From NCBI GenBank assembly GCA_003427395.1, contig BFEA01000443.1, forward strand, positions 561,527-593,838: a stretch of 32,312 nt of DNA. Reading direction: 5' to 3'. Shown in pieces: positions 19,899 to 30,254 of this stretch. Below the pieces are notes generated by a model. It saw nothing but the letters and a program-made list of their open reading frames with translations, ran no database searches and had not been told where the DNA came from. Position numbers and translations under genes: made by a program. Position 1 is the first letter of the stretch, and every line of letters begins with the position of its first letter. This DNA comes from Chara braunii (lineage: Eukaryota; Streptophyta; Charophyceae; Charales; Characeae).

Positions 19899-21612
19899 GA
19901 CCTACCCTCCCCCGGCGTGCAGAGCGCCCAAGGGATACTCCCTTCTGTGCTGCCTCATATTTGAGGATAACTGACTTGGCAGTTTTCAGAAGTTCCTCGC
20001 GAGTAAACCAGTGGTCCTCAATATGTGGCTGGTACAAGAACTTCACAAGGTACTCCTTATCCGGACTTGTACCTGACTCATCCTCCACAGATTCGACCTC
20101 ATACCCCTTGCCAGGGATAGGGGGCCCGAACTGAGGAGGCATGTCTGGGAATGCATCAACTGATGTGAATGGCAACAGCTTAGATGCATGGAAGACAGGG
20201 TAGGTTTGTAGATGCAGAGGGACATCCACTGTATAGGATGGTCCGAATGGATCGGCTCCCACTGTATCTAAGACCTGCCATGGACCCATGTATCGTGGCA
20301 ACAACTTAGCCGAAATATCCTCCTCTCGCGACAACTCAGAACTGAGTACCCACACCCAGTCACCTGTGCGAATAGTAGAAGGACGCCTGTGCTTGTTAGC
20401 GTGCTGAATCATAGCCTTTTGGGCTTTCAACAGGTTAGCACGGGCGCGCTCTATGTCCACACGATAACGTCTAGTGAACTGTGCAGTTCCGAGTGTCAAC
20501 GTAGGGGTAGCCTTGTCGATGATATCATCGAGAGGCTGCCGTGGTTCACGACCCCAGTGTAACCGGTAGGGTGTGAAGCCAGTAGAGGAGCGTACATACG
20601 TATTATATACAAGCTGTGCACGACTCAAATGGAGATCCCAGTCCTGCTGATCTGGACTGATCATAGGACGCAACAGCTGGAAGAGAATCTGATTCATCAC
20701 CTCAGTCTGACCATTGGCTTCGGGATGATGCCCAGATGTCATATCCAGGGGAGAATGAAGGTAATCCCTGCAGTAGGATTGCCATTCATTGTTGCAAAAC
20801 CGGGGATCTTTGTCACTGACGACGGAGGTGGGTGGTCCATGATGTGTAACCCACCGGTCAGCAAAGGCCGCCTGAACGGTTGGCACATGAGCCTCAGCTG
20901 GTAAGGGGATGAACTCTGCATATTTGGAGAACCGATCCACACATACCATGACCTGATGCATACCACGAGGGGTAGTCCTACCCAAGTCAGTAAAATCAAT
21001 GGACACTGACTGTGCAGAAACATCAGGGATAAATAGTGGCTTGAGCAGGCCAAGGGGAGGTCGACGTACAACCTTGTTCCTTTGGCATAACTCACAGGTT
21101 TCCAGATAGTGCAGCATGTCACTCCTCATCTCCTTCCAGAAGAAGCGCTGCGACAGGGCTGCATAAGATTTGAGGGCCCCAAAGTGACCACGAGCATCAT
21201 GACACTCTGACATCAGAAGTGTTCTCAGCTTGTGGTCCTGGGGAATGCGCAGGCGCTCCTCACCTCTGCTGCATGTGTACAGCAGGCCTGAAACCAGAGT
21301 ATATCCTGGTTCAGAGGCAGGATCGTCCTGGAGATTCCTCACGATAGGCCCAAAGCTCTCATCCTGGGGCAACAAATGGGCAATGGTCTGACGAGTCTTC
21401 TCACCAAATGAGTGAGTAAAGGAGATCAAGAAGAGAGCGTTAGGCCTACGAGAAAGGGCATCTGCTACTCGATTGTAGCAGCCCTTCTTGTGTCTCAGTT
21501 CAAAATCAAAGATGTCAATGAACTGGATATAGCGAGCAAGAAGCAACTCCCCTAACAGAAGAACTAGTGAGAGAATGTGAAGATTCACCTCCATCAGAAA
21601 ATGAATTAGCAC
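19891..21612 (-). pseudogene. Partial pol of element B: RNase H end, integrase, chromodomain
   Basis: An open frame of about 570 codons without a genuine start. The first 25 or so residues are junction sequence. IQFIDIFDFELRHKKG and VADALSRRP mark the end of RNase H. Then come the integrase H2C2 site (CHDARGHFG, CELC), the catalytic Asp residues in SIDFTDLG and VVSDKDPRF, and the Glu in NGQTEVMNQ, all present. GPW and YPVFHASKLLPF mark the C-terminal module. A chromodomain-like end follows (GYEVESVEDE, EYLVKFLYQPHIEDHWFTRE), as in chromoviruses that target chromatin. The frame ends inside the LTR. The integrase could still be functional, but no expression route is evident. Confidence 0.88.
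19899..19913 (-). other. Polypurine tract, element B
   Basis: On the minus strand GGGGGAGGGTAGG lies directly before the 3' LTR start (TGCAATGA). It overlaps the last codons of the pol frame. It is the expected plus-strand DNA primer site. Confidence 0.8.
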
Positions 21613-21648
21613 TGGGGGAAGGAGCTGCTGCTTCCACCTCTCTCTGCT

Positions 21649-23259
21649 CTAGTTTTTTGAACTAGAGCTGCCTGTAGACCTACGAGGCATGCTGGGACAG
21701 TCCTTCAGGAAATGGTCCCCCTCGCATCTCAGACAGACCCCCTTGTCCTTTTTCTTCCTCCATACCCCCTCCTGGATCCTCAGTGCATGCCAGGGGAAGG
21801 TGGAAGGATCAAGGGGATCAACTGGCCATCAGACGTCACGTGGCAAAGGTACTCTCTGGGCACCACGGGAAGAGGCACGTCCCTTCCCTTTCCCCTGTTT
21901 GCTGGTTGATGCTTTCTGGGCTGGGGCATTGCCCTTTGTCAGGCCCATCAAAGCATCAGCCAGGGCAAGAACAGCAGAATCCGCAGCAGATGATGAGGCA
22001 GTCCCTGGTGGAGGGCTCCCACCCTGGGATGCTGCGTCACTATCTGATCCTGAATCTGCAGCAGCAAAGAGGGCACCCTTCCTCCTCCTTCGCCCTTTGG
22101 AGGAGGGTCCCTTCCTTTCTTCAGAAGGTGCTTCCTGGACATGGAGCTTGGACTCCAAGTCCAGGGCTGCTCTGCCAAAGGACCGCTAGTCCTTGTGGCC
22201 CTGAGAGAATAACGCCAACTGGTATTGTTCAGGCCTTGGACGCAAGAAATGGATGAGAAGATCCTGCTCACTCATCTCTAACCCTGGAGTCGAGGTCAGA
22301 CTCTCGAAGGTGGAGTAGAGTTTGGATAAGGAGCCATCAAATTTCTTTTGGCCCAGGCGCAAAATTTTATCTGCTGCTTTCCTGGCCTGCTCCTTGTCTG
22401 CAAACCTATCCTGCAGGGGCTGTAGAAAACCAGCCACCCCCAACCTCTGCACCCAATCCAACATCTCCATACCTTGCTTGCTGGAGGTAGAGGTGCCCCA
22501 TTTCAGTGCAGCCCGCTCCAAGTGAGCAAGGATGGCAGGCACCTTGACATCCTCATCACATGTGAACCCACTCAAGTAGGTTCTCTGGGCAGCGGCCCAA
22601 TCTGCAACATCCACCTTTGGGTCCTCACCTGAGAACATGGGTGGAGGTGTCAGCTTAGGCCGCTGAACCTCAAATGGTGCTGAGAGTTGTGAAGCTGCTG
22701 TTGATTTGGGGGTAGAGGATGGAGATGAGGGTCTCGATTGTGGGGGTTTCTGGGAACCTGCTTGAGATGGCCCAGGAGAGGGAGGAGTTGTTTGAGCAGG
22801 GGGAATCTGCAGGTGATCGAAGAGACGGTCCAACTTATAAGAAATATCTTTCAACTGCTGAGTATGCTCAGCCATGTTGTCTTCCAAACTGGTGATCCTA
22901 GCATCCCACTTAGTAAAATAGGACTGATGAATTTCGTCCTGCAAAAGGACGAATTCAGCTATGTCCTTATTGTACTGACTGCAACTGGCATTGGTCCTGA
23001 CCTTCTCTACATTAGCTGTAAGCTTCCTCCTTCTCATTTCTTTTCTTGCAGACGCCTCCTTCCTTTTCAACTCAGCCTTTAGAGACTCAACTGCTTTGGC
23101 CTGCTAGCGGAGTTTCTCCTCCCGAGCCTGCAGTTCAGCCTCTAGAGGGTCAAACAGAACCGGTGTCTGGGGCTGTACTGTTATCTTAAGCTGTACCTGA
23201 GGCCTCTCTTCAGAAGTCTCAGCCTCCTTAGACACTTCTGCCTTCCCAGGATCAGCCAT
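21649..23259 (-). pseudogene. Gag of element B with several in-frame stops
   Basis: Starts at ATG 23259-23257 (MADPGKAEVSKEAE). An N-terminal coiled coil (LEAELQAREEKLR, MKRKEASARKEMRRRK, ITSLEDNMAEHTQQLKDISY) is followed by a Pro/Ser linker. The Gag core has LTPPPMFSGEDPKVDVADWA, ALKWGTSTSS, LQDRFADKEQARKAADKIL and QDLLIHFLRPRPEQYQLALF. The frame is broken by TAG (23106-23104), TAG (22188-22186) and TGA (21831-21829), but stays in register across all three. The zinc knuckle CLRCEGDHFLKDC is CX2CX3HX4C, one residue shorter than usual. It ends at TAG 21651-21649 after an A-run, where a one-base slip is likely. Confidence 0.86.
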
Positions 23260-23301
23260 TTTGGCCACCCACAATACAAATAAATAACAATAAACAAACA
23301 A

Positions 23302-24756
23302 TCAAAGACAGTGCAGGAGGTAACAGGAATTGAGGTTTCCCTTCAGTACTCACTCAATTGCTGTCACCTGCCTGGAGAGAGAAGATTGGTTAGCTCTGAG
23401 CAAGTGAGTGCTCCGTCTCAGCAGACCGCTTGAGGGTCAGGGTCAGTTTAGAGTCCACTCAGGCAAAAATTCATTTCACGATTTTCCCATCTCTGTCCTG
23501 ACACAACAATTGCTTGCAATAATTGCAAATCCTGGATCAACAACTGACAGGATGCAGTCTTGGATTGATTGGTGTTGATTAGTAATTAGACAGAGTGACT
23601 CATTAGGGTTAGACAGGTGTCCACTGATGACCAAGATGCAACGATTTACAGGTTACCCTATTTTTAGACCTACCCTACAGACTTCACCACTCGATGACCC
23701 TGTATGCCATACCCTGGGTATGGTGAATTACAGTTTTCACAGTAACTGACTCAGAACATCAAATCTGGATGTGTGATTTCAGACACTGACTGAATACCGA
23801 ATTGCGATTTACGAGGGACTGACAAAATTGAATTCCGATGGATAGAATCAAACTTATGACTGACCCTAGTCTAGCCTAGCTTTAGATATGTCAGCGCAGA
23901 ATTCAAATTTGCATTATCACTGAAGACAGGACCCTGAATTCACCAATTCACTACACAGTGTCAATCGCAATACTGCAAAGCAGTCCCAGATGAAATATGA
24001 GTCAGAAAGAAGGTCAAACAGGGTTAGTAGAAGTCAAAGAAGATAGGTAGGGGAAGTTGGATATGGTTGTCCCACAGTCTGAATTTCGATTTTCAACTGT
24101 CACCTGACAGACAAACCTTCACTATTCTGAAAATAGACTCAGAATCGCCACACAGGCTGGAGTAAGGAACACACTTACTTTAGGGTCAACTCTGAAGAAG
24201 ATGCATGAAACCCTGGCTATGGCTGCCTGGTCAACCCCATCTCGCCAGTTTCATCTCCTGACAGTATCAAGTGTTCCCACGTACCAAATTGCCTGGAACT
24301 TTGTGATTCAGCAGATTACCCTGAGGTGCTTCACCCCCAATTGACAGATTCAAAGAATTCGGACTTCCAGGTGCCAATAACTAAGAAAGTCAGGGCAGCG
24401 CCACATCACCCTGTATTGCGCTGCCTGGAAATTGGGGATCCTGACCCAATTCCACAATTGCCACCTCCTGGGATCACTTCCTTGACAATCGTCAGTCTCC
24501 AGATGAATCGCCAAGCTAAAAATAGCCTCTCAGAGCCTTTCAGGCCTCTGAGCACCAATCGCCAACCACTCCTGCACAACCCTAGTCAGGAGTGAGTGAC
24601 CCTTTGTGCAATTCTTCTCGCCACACACTTACTACCACCACCCTTACTGACAACAACCCTGAAGATGATGAATCGCCATGAGACTCAACTCCGGTATCTC
24701 GCCAGATGATGATGGGTGCTCCAACTCATCAATCGCTCCAGAGTCTGGATTCAATT
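23302..24756 (-). other. Leader (untranslated) of element B with repeated TCGCCA motif
   Basis: About 1.5 kb between primer-binding site and gag has no coding frame of note. AATCGCCA, TCTCGCCA or GCGCCA recur on the plus strand at 24143, 24240, 24398, 24506, 24557, 24616, 24671 and 24697. The LTRs carry related AGCGCCAC copies. Confidence 0.6.
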
Positions 24757-24768
24757 GCTTTGATACCA
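24757..24768 (-). other. Primer-binding site, element B
   Basis: Reads TGGTATCAAAGC on the minus strand, 11 of 12 matches to the initiator tRNA-Met primer site, two bases after the 5' LTR. Confidence 0.85.
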
Positions 24769-24770
24769 AC

Positions 24771-26018
24771 TGTTAAGATCCTGGTTGTTTGTTGCCTGAA
24801 GGCCAACACTCACTCACAAAGACTTCCAGGTATGCCCATACATACACTGAAGGAAGGGGAGAGGATAGGAGTATCACACCGCACAGGGAGAGATAACACA
24901 GCGGAAGACTTGACTATGCGATATGACAGGGTACACTAAAAGTGCAATTCACTCCACTCAATCCTCACAACCAGTCATAAAGAAAAGCCGAGTAGATCAC
25001 ATCCAGGAAACAATGAAACAATGATAGTCCAAACCCAATTATACACTGTTTATTAAACTCATAGTCTCGAATTGTCAGGATAACTTCAATACTACAGTGC
25101 GTTGCTTAGATATGAGCAACGCTGCACTCCCCAACCTTGATTAGCACCCGTAACACCCCTGAGCCCCTGAAACATCAAGCGCCACTCAGGTATAGCCTCC
25201 TGAGGAAGCGCCACCTTGAAACAGACCTCTGAGGTCAAGTGCCACTCAGAGGATGAAGAAGAAGACCAGCGCCACTGTATCTGATGATGACGAAGTGTCG
25301 GAAGACTTCCCGGATGGAAGTCTGCAGCAGCGCCACCAAACCCTGACAAGATGACCTCTGAGGAAGAAGTTGCAGCACCACCTCCCTGGAGCCCCACTCC
25401 GGAGGAGGGTCCAGTAGGGCACCAATCTCTCTCGCCTCCAGCAGACCTCGATAGCCCAGACCTCTGTCAGCCCCTGCATGCTGGCAGAGTACAGCGCAGG
25501 TCCCAGCTATGGCCGGCGCTCCGGAGGTCTGGCTATGCCTGTCTCCTTCCACGCTGAGCTGTCACCACTTCCGGTTCACGCGTAGCGCAGCAGCAATGTA
25601 CTCGGTACCAACTGCCAAAAGTCCTGAACCGATGTCCCCATCCTGTCTATACTACACTAGCCTAGACTCGACCTAGACCGAACCGACTGACCGACCGGTA
25701 TCGTTTCTGTTTCGGCCTCTCGGCCTCTACCCGACCCGGTATAGGTTATAGGACCCTCTATCAGAATAGGCCCTTAGGGCGTGTCTGTCCTAGGGGTAGC
25801 CTGGGCCTGCTATTCGCAGTTAGGGTAGCTGTAGGGAATTCTGTTTGTATCGGGAATGCATATTTTCCTGAAATTGCCGATATGTCCCTCACGAATTTCC
25901 CTCACAGGTAGGTCTCTCGGTTAGCCCTCAGCCAAACAAAATTGTGAATCTGTCCTACCTATAGTACAGCCTCAACAGAGAAAGGCTACAGGCGACCAGA
26001 AAACAACAAGTCATTGCA
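24771..26018 (-). repeat. LTR of element B (5' LTR)
   Basis: Direct repeat of 18629-19898 with the same TG...CA limits. It has small deletions relative to its partner, about 12 bp near 25370 and about 8 bp near 25850. Confidence 0.93.
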
Positions 26019-26136
26019 AAGAGAATAGTTAGCACATGGATCTTGTTGAGCAAGTCTGCAAAATCAGGACCTAGAGTCGACTTCAATTTGGCCAGTCTGT
26101 TCCCCGCTCTCAGCACGGAGCGCTTGCTGCCCCATG
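26019..26136 (-). pseudogene. PLE ORF2 N-terminal fragment
   Basis: One minus frame reads WGSKRSVLRAGNRLAKLKS and LGPDFADLLNKIHVLTIL right up to the element B boundary. It continues in register with RGDIAWGKAY at 18628 if one 4 bp copy of the target duplication is removed. It follows the ORF1 stop at 26137 in a shifted frame. Function unknown. Confidence 0.72.
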
Positions 26137-26893
26137 TTAGTGCTGTTCGTCCTTAGTCTCGGAAACTATGTCAGGGTTTCTGGAGTTCTTCGTAGCTTCG
26201 TGGTCGTCACCAACCCTTGAGGAATCGCCTACGTCCGAAGGCTTCTCGTTGGTGATGTAGCTGACGTACTCCTGTACATCGAGCTTTGCCAGTTCCCAAA
26301 CTCCGAACTCTTTCCGATAGTATGAGACATTCTTCTCCTTGCAAAGGTCTTGGTTGTGGGTGTAATGGAGTGAATTGTAGTATTCACGCCTTAGTTTCAT
26401 ATATGCAGCAAGGCCTCCCTCGTCCAGTTCTTCCTCGATCGTCGAGTTCCTGGGCATGCCTTCAGTCCCCGTTACTTTACTGGGACCACTCTTCCTTTCT
26501 TGGGTAATGTCAAACACACGACTCTTCTCTGTACCTTTCTCTTGTTCTTTCCCTTTCCCTTTCTCCTTTCCCTTCTTCGCTTCTTCTCTTTCCTCCATTA
26601 GCATTTTTAGCATGCCTTTCATCTCTGCTAGCTTTGTACTATTCTGCAGTTTCGGTTGCAGATTCTGTTTTACATTCTTCATGGCATCGTTGTCCTCGTC
26701 TGATGACACCTCGATTCGCTTCTTAGATCGGGATGCTGCCTTCACGTTCGTTCTTGAGCGTGCCTTTGCCCTCGGGCGCGAGCTGGAGATCCGGCCGGGG
26801 TGCCATTCACCACTCTCTTCCGTTTCTCGCTACTGGAGAGTTTGTGGCCTTCTTTTTCAACCCTCCCCATACCCTACTCTGCTCTCAACTTCT
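26137..26893 (-). pseudogene. PLE ORF1 C-terminal part, unknown protein
   Basis: The open frame 26137-26745 encodes a basic/acidic low-complexity part (KRIEVSSDEDND), a Lys/Glu-rich coiled coil (LAEMKGMLKMLMEEREEAKK) and a conserved-looking module, EEELDEGGLAAYMKLRREYY followed by CKEKNVSYYRKEFGVWELAK and LDVQEYV. It ends in an acidic tail. Upstream, 26746-26893 holds further pieces (SSEKRKRVVNGTPAGSPARA) in other frames. The module resembles a SAP-like helical fold only loosely. From memory it accompanies PLE RTs in charophyte genomes. Confidence 0.65.
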
Positions 26894-27764
26894 CTAGTTC
26901 AGCTTTCTTAGCTTAGGCTTCTTATCAACGCCCTCTAATTTCTCGGTGATGACACGGAGCGAGTCACGCAGCGTTGTGGTAACCCAGGTCTTAAGCTCGT
27001 CACTCTTATCGGTCCTTGCTTGTGGTACTCCCTCCTTGCTCCCTTCCCTCAGTGATGCGGAGGGTGCCTCTTTCACAGCCCACTAGTTTCTTCCTGGCTT
27101 CTTCAATTGCCTTGTCCATCTTGATATTCTCCAAGATGTCCATATACTCTTTTGTGAAGTAGGCTCTGTTTCCTGGACCCGAGAAGGCATTCGAAACTGG
27201 TGCTTTCCCCTTATCTTGGTGCGAGGGGCCATTGGATTGGCCAGATGTATGCGCGTCGTTCTGGTTTCCTCTGTTCTTCGCGAGAGGAGGAGGGTTAGTG
27301 CTGCTGTGTGGATTCCCGACCATCTGGTTCCCACATGTACTAGTGCTAGAACGCCCCGTCATTATCGTTGTATTTGGACTGGAAGTTGGCCTAAATATAG
27401 CTATAATGGTTGGGCGTTCTATTCGGGTGAAGACGGTACCCCATGGAGGTTGCATATTCCAGCCGTACAACTGATTTATGTTATGCACCATTGGTTGCAT
27501 AAGTATATGGTACTGAGGGGCAGGCATGGCCATCGAGGGCATCATAGTCGGCATAGCCGACATTCCCCACATGTGAGCTTCATTTCTTTTTGCAATTGGA
27601 CGGCATTGTGCTTTCTCATGAGTTTGTACTTCGAAATTGACCAGGATCATAACACTCGTCTCTTTATTCAGGAGAAAACAAAATGATGAGAATGTATCTC
27701 TCCTCAACACCTAGACAATGAATGCAGCGCATGGAAAGAAACATATAATTCTTGTTATTCCAAG
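26894..27764 (-). pseudogene. PLE ORF1 N-terminal part, unknown protein
   Basis: Frame 27006-27710 has a Met/Pro-rich part (HMWGMSAMPTMMPSMAMPAP) and a Ser/Asn/Gly-rich middle, then AYFTKEYMDILENIKMDKAI and EEARKK. The overlapping frame 26894-27076 continues with KTWVTTTLRDSLRVITEKLE and a coiled-coil-like end. The frame change is near 27060. Low complexity followed by a coiled coil is typical of ORF1-type RNA-binding proteins of retroelements, but no domain is recognised. Element C begins at 27765 and may interrupt the 5' part. Confidence 0.6.
27761..27764. repeat. Target-site duplication of element C, left copy (CAAG)
   Basis: CAAG directly precedes the LTR TG and is repeated at 31958-31961. 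Confidence 0.75.
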
Positions 27765-28872
27765 TGCAATGAACCAGATCGTGAAAACAGTCGTCAACAA
27801 TGCAAGTCCAGATAAATGTCAATCGGTTGATGATTACCGATAGTCAAAATCGTAACCAGACAGAATGAGATGAGATAATGATACACAGACGAAGAGAGAG
27901 GAGGGAGATTAGACAAAGGAGAGGAAAGTACAATGCCCACTCCTGCTTCGGGCTCCCTCCTCGACTACCACCTCAATAATCAATAGTCTGAACGAGTACC
28001 CGAAGTAACCTCAATGTGCCACGTGGCACGTCTAATTAGTCCCTCATCAGCGTTGGAGCAATGTCGACATGAAGACCATCATGTACGTATCCACGATCTC
28101 TCCACAGTCCCGATCTCCTCCCGAATGACGATAATCAGAACAGCAATACAAGTCCCGTAGCCTCGCCTCGTCAGCCACAGTAGAACAGTGGCAGCAGCCA
28201 CGTCATCCAATAATACACNATAATCAGAACAGCAATACAAGTCCCGTAGCCTCGCCTCGTCAGCCACAGTAGAACAGTGGCAGCAGCCACGTCATCCAAT
28301 AATACACGTGGCAGTGGCCACATCAGCGACAACGCATGGCAGCTGCCACCTCAGCATGCCAAGAAGACAGGTTCAAGCCAGCCACCATGCCAGACCAGTA
28401 GCGCCTCCCGCCGAATCGCAAATGTCAGCGTCGCAGCGTCGAAGTCAACACGTGAAGTCAGCATCAACGCAAGACAAAATGAATGAATATCAAAGCCAGG
28501 GAGGTCAACGCTTAAGTAGCGTTGACTCAGGGTCTGGACCCCGGATGCTGCAACCTTTAGCCGTCCAGATCTTGATGCAAATGAAGGCCCGGATTGGTCT
28601 GAAATTGAATTCCCTTCGGCCTGGATGCTTGTCTAGGTACCTGCGCACAACAAGTGAGTGTATCCAACCAAGGGCCTGGAGCGGTACCTTTGACTCTACA
28701 GTTGACTTTGACTCTTGATCTTCCTGAGTGCAGCGTTTGGTCACACAGCCAAACGTGACAGACTCAGGCCTGGGCGTGTCCTGGTCACACAGCCCAACGC
28801 AGACCAACTTTGGTCTGCGTTGCCTGGGGCTGAGTTCTGGGCCCCAGACTACTTCTGAACAGGGTTACTGCA
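27765..28872 (-). repeat. LTR of element C (3' LTR)
   Basis: Direct repeat of 30929-31957 with TGCAATG...ACTGCA ends. An 88 bp segment is duplicated around a single N (28131-28307), which explains most of its extra length. Confidence 0.92.
28131..28307. repeat. Exact 88 bp tandem duplication around one N
   Basis: 28131-28218 and 28220-28307 are identical, joined by N at 28219. The partner LTR has the segment once, so this is probably an assembly join of overlapping contig ends. Confidence 0.88.
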
Positions 28873-28911
28873 TTCCTGTCGGCCCATTTTCGAGTTCCAC
28901 TGCATAAATTC

Positions 28912-29586
28912 TTAAGACTTTACCCCTCGTTCATAAGCAACAACAATATCAGGAGCAGTTTCGAGTAGTTCTCTTTTACTAAACCGTTTGTCCTCAGATG
29001 GTGCCTGAGACTTAAAATGTACCTTGAACTGCTTCTGAGGTCGTCCACGTCCTTCCGTAGAGAAGTAACCATGCTCTATGATTCGGTCTACCTCATATCT
29101 GCCATCCATGTCTGGTGGAATCATAGAAGGTCTATGTGGAAACTCATTTCCTTCTACATACGGTAACAATTTGGACGCGTGAAAGACAGGGTATGTTTTG
29201 AGATTAGGGGGAATATCAATTCGATAAGACGGTCCCTCGGCATGCTTCCCTTTCACAATGTTTGTGTCAGTTCGCAATCCTACAACAATTTCGTCTAACT
29301 GGCTTTGCTGTCTGTCAATTTTCTCTTCCAAGAAGGTGGGGTAAGTCATGATGTGATACAATGTATGTGTCATGTCAGTCTGTTCCTTCCCTTTTGTTCC
29401 TATCACTTGTCTAATTTCATTCACTTTCTGTTCCCTTCTCAATTCCTGTTCATGTTTCCGGGCTAGTTCTTCCTTCTTCCTTTCTTCCGCAGCCAGCGCC
29501 TCTCTTAATTGCTGGATGTTTGCGTCAATCGTAGCCTCGGTCACTTCTGGTTTGATTTCCCCTTTCCTAGATGACTCCATGACTTC
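28912..29586 (-). pseudogene. Gag coiled coil fused to integrase chromodomain end, element C
   Basis: The open frame contains a Gag-type coiled coil (ANIQQLREALAAEERKKEEL, ARKHEQELRREQKVNEIRQV). It passes without a break into the integrase C-terminal module: GPSYRIDIPPNLKTYPVFHA, SKLLPYVEG, then RYEVDRIIEHGYF, QKQFKVHFKSQAPSEDKRFS and APDIVVAYERG, which is chromodomain-like. The junction lies near 29270, around VGLRTDTNIVKGKH. Everything between is deleted, yet the frame is kept. It ends in TAG/TAA-type stop codon at 28912-28914, 39 bp before the LTR. A TAA at 29587-29589 separates it from the upstream Gag part. Confidence 0.8.
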
Positions 29587-29840
29587 TTACAACTGCTTGA
29601 TAGCAAACTGGTCCACCGCCTTCCGACCCTGAACTATCATTTTAGACACTTCGGTTTCTGCAGCCACAACTTCCACGGTCGTAATTGCTTGCTTTAGACG
29701 GTCCTCTACCGTCTTCAAATCAAACAGAGTACGAACGTGTCGTTCTGCTTCCAGTCCAGATGGTCCCATAGAGCCAGTAACTCTTGTTTCTTTGTTTTCG
29801 CCTGTCTCCTAGTTTTGGGTTCGGAAGTTCCTTTACCCAT
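29587..29840 (-). pseudogene. Gag N-terminus of element C
   Basis: ATG at 29840-29838 begins MGKGTSEPKTRRQAKTKKQE. After a frame change near 29770 it continues HVRTLFDLKTVEDRLKQAIT and MIVQGRKAVDQFAIKQL, up to TAA at 29587-29589. This stop is in register with the following fusion frame. Confidence 0.7.
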
Positions 29841-29939
29841 TAAGAATGTCATTGGAAAAAAAAGCAAGAGTAATTTCCACACACCAAACATTTTGGAAAT
29901 CAGATTTGAGACAATATTTGCAATGATGGAATAGATCTC

Positions 29940-29948
29940 TATTTATAC
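29940..29948 (-). promoter_or_regulatory. TATA-like box upstream of element C gag
   Basis: TATAAATAG on the minus strand lies about 100 bp before the gag ATG and downstream of the motif array. It could serve an internal promoter. No start-site evidence. Confidence 0.35.
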
Positions 29949-30254
29949 TAATTGCTGTTTTTTCGTCTGTGTGATGAAGTCCTATGAGTCTACAGGTACC
30001 ACGCCAGACCCGTGTGATCAGACACAACACACAAGTAAGTACGCAAGCACCACTACACAACAACGACAAGGTAAGTATGCCAACAACAACACAAAACAAT
30101 TTGTCAGCAACCTTCTTCCACCTGCTGTGTCTTCCTGATATCAATGCGATGATGCACTCTCCCTGACAGCTGGCACTACAGCTGTATAATCGGTTCAGTC
30201 AGTTGTACCGCCGTCGTCTTCAGAATGCTTCTCTTACTTGGCAGAAATCCTGTC

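Larger units (their letters stand above)
18629..26018 (-). mobile_element. Ty3/gypsy (chromovirus-like) LTR retrotransposon B, internally deleted
   Basis: Two LTRs of about 1.25 kb flank a primer-binding site, leader, gag, a partial pol and a polypurine tract, all on the minus strand. Protease, RT and most of RNase H are absent, so it is non-autonomous. Flanking 4-mers are AATA (18625-18628) and AAGA (26019-26022), consistent with a 4 bp target duplication bearing one substitution. It interrupts the PLE between its ORF2 N-terminus and GIY-YIG domain. Confidence 0.92.
15480..27764 (-). mobile_element. Penelope-like retroelement with N-terminal GIY-YIG, split by nested insertions
   Basis: Minus-strand fragments run in the order ORF1, ORF2 N-terminus, GIY-YIG nuclease, basic linker, CxC region, DK region and RT with YIDD. 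The series is interrupted by element B (18629-26018) and a MITE (17334-18166). Classical Penelope elements carry GIY-YIG after the RT. Having it before the RT matches the permuted Chlamys/Naiad-type group known from green algae and invertebrates (family knowledge, not searched). At least six frame changes make it inactive. The RT thumb and 3' end are missing at 15480. The upstream end is also unclear because element C abuts it. Confidence 0.85.

Noticed and set aside
21689-22256. Plus-strand frames of 157-166 codons
   Set aside because: Antisense to the Gag C-terminal region of element B, which has recognisable Gag features.
18629-26018. Element B as an intact autonomous retrotransposon
   Set aside because: Protease, RT and most of RNase H are missing between 21550 and 21650, and gag has several stops.
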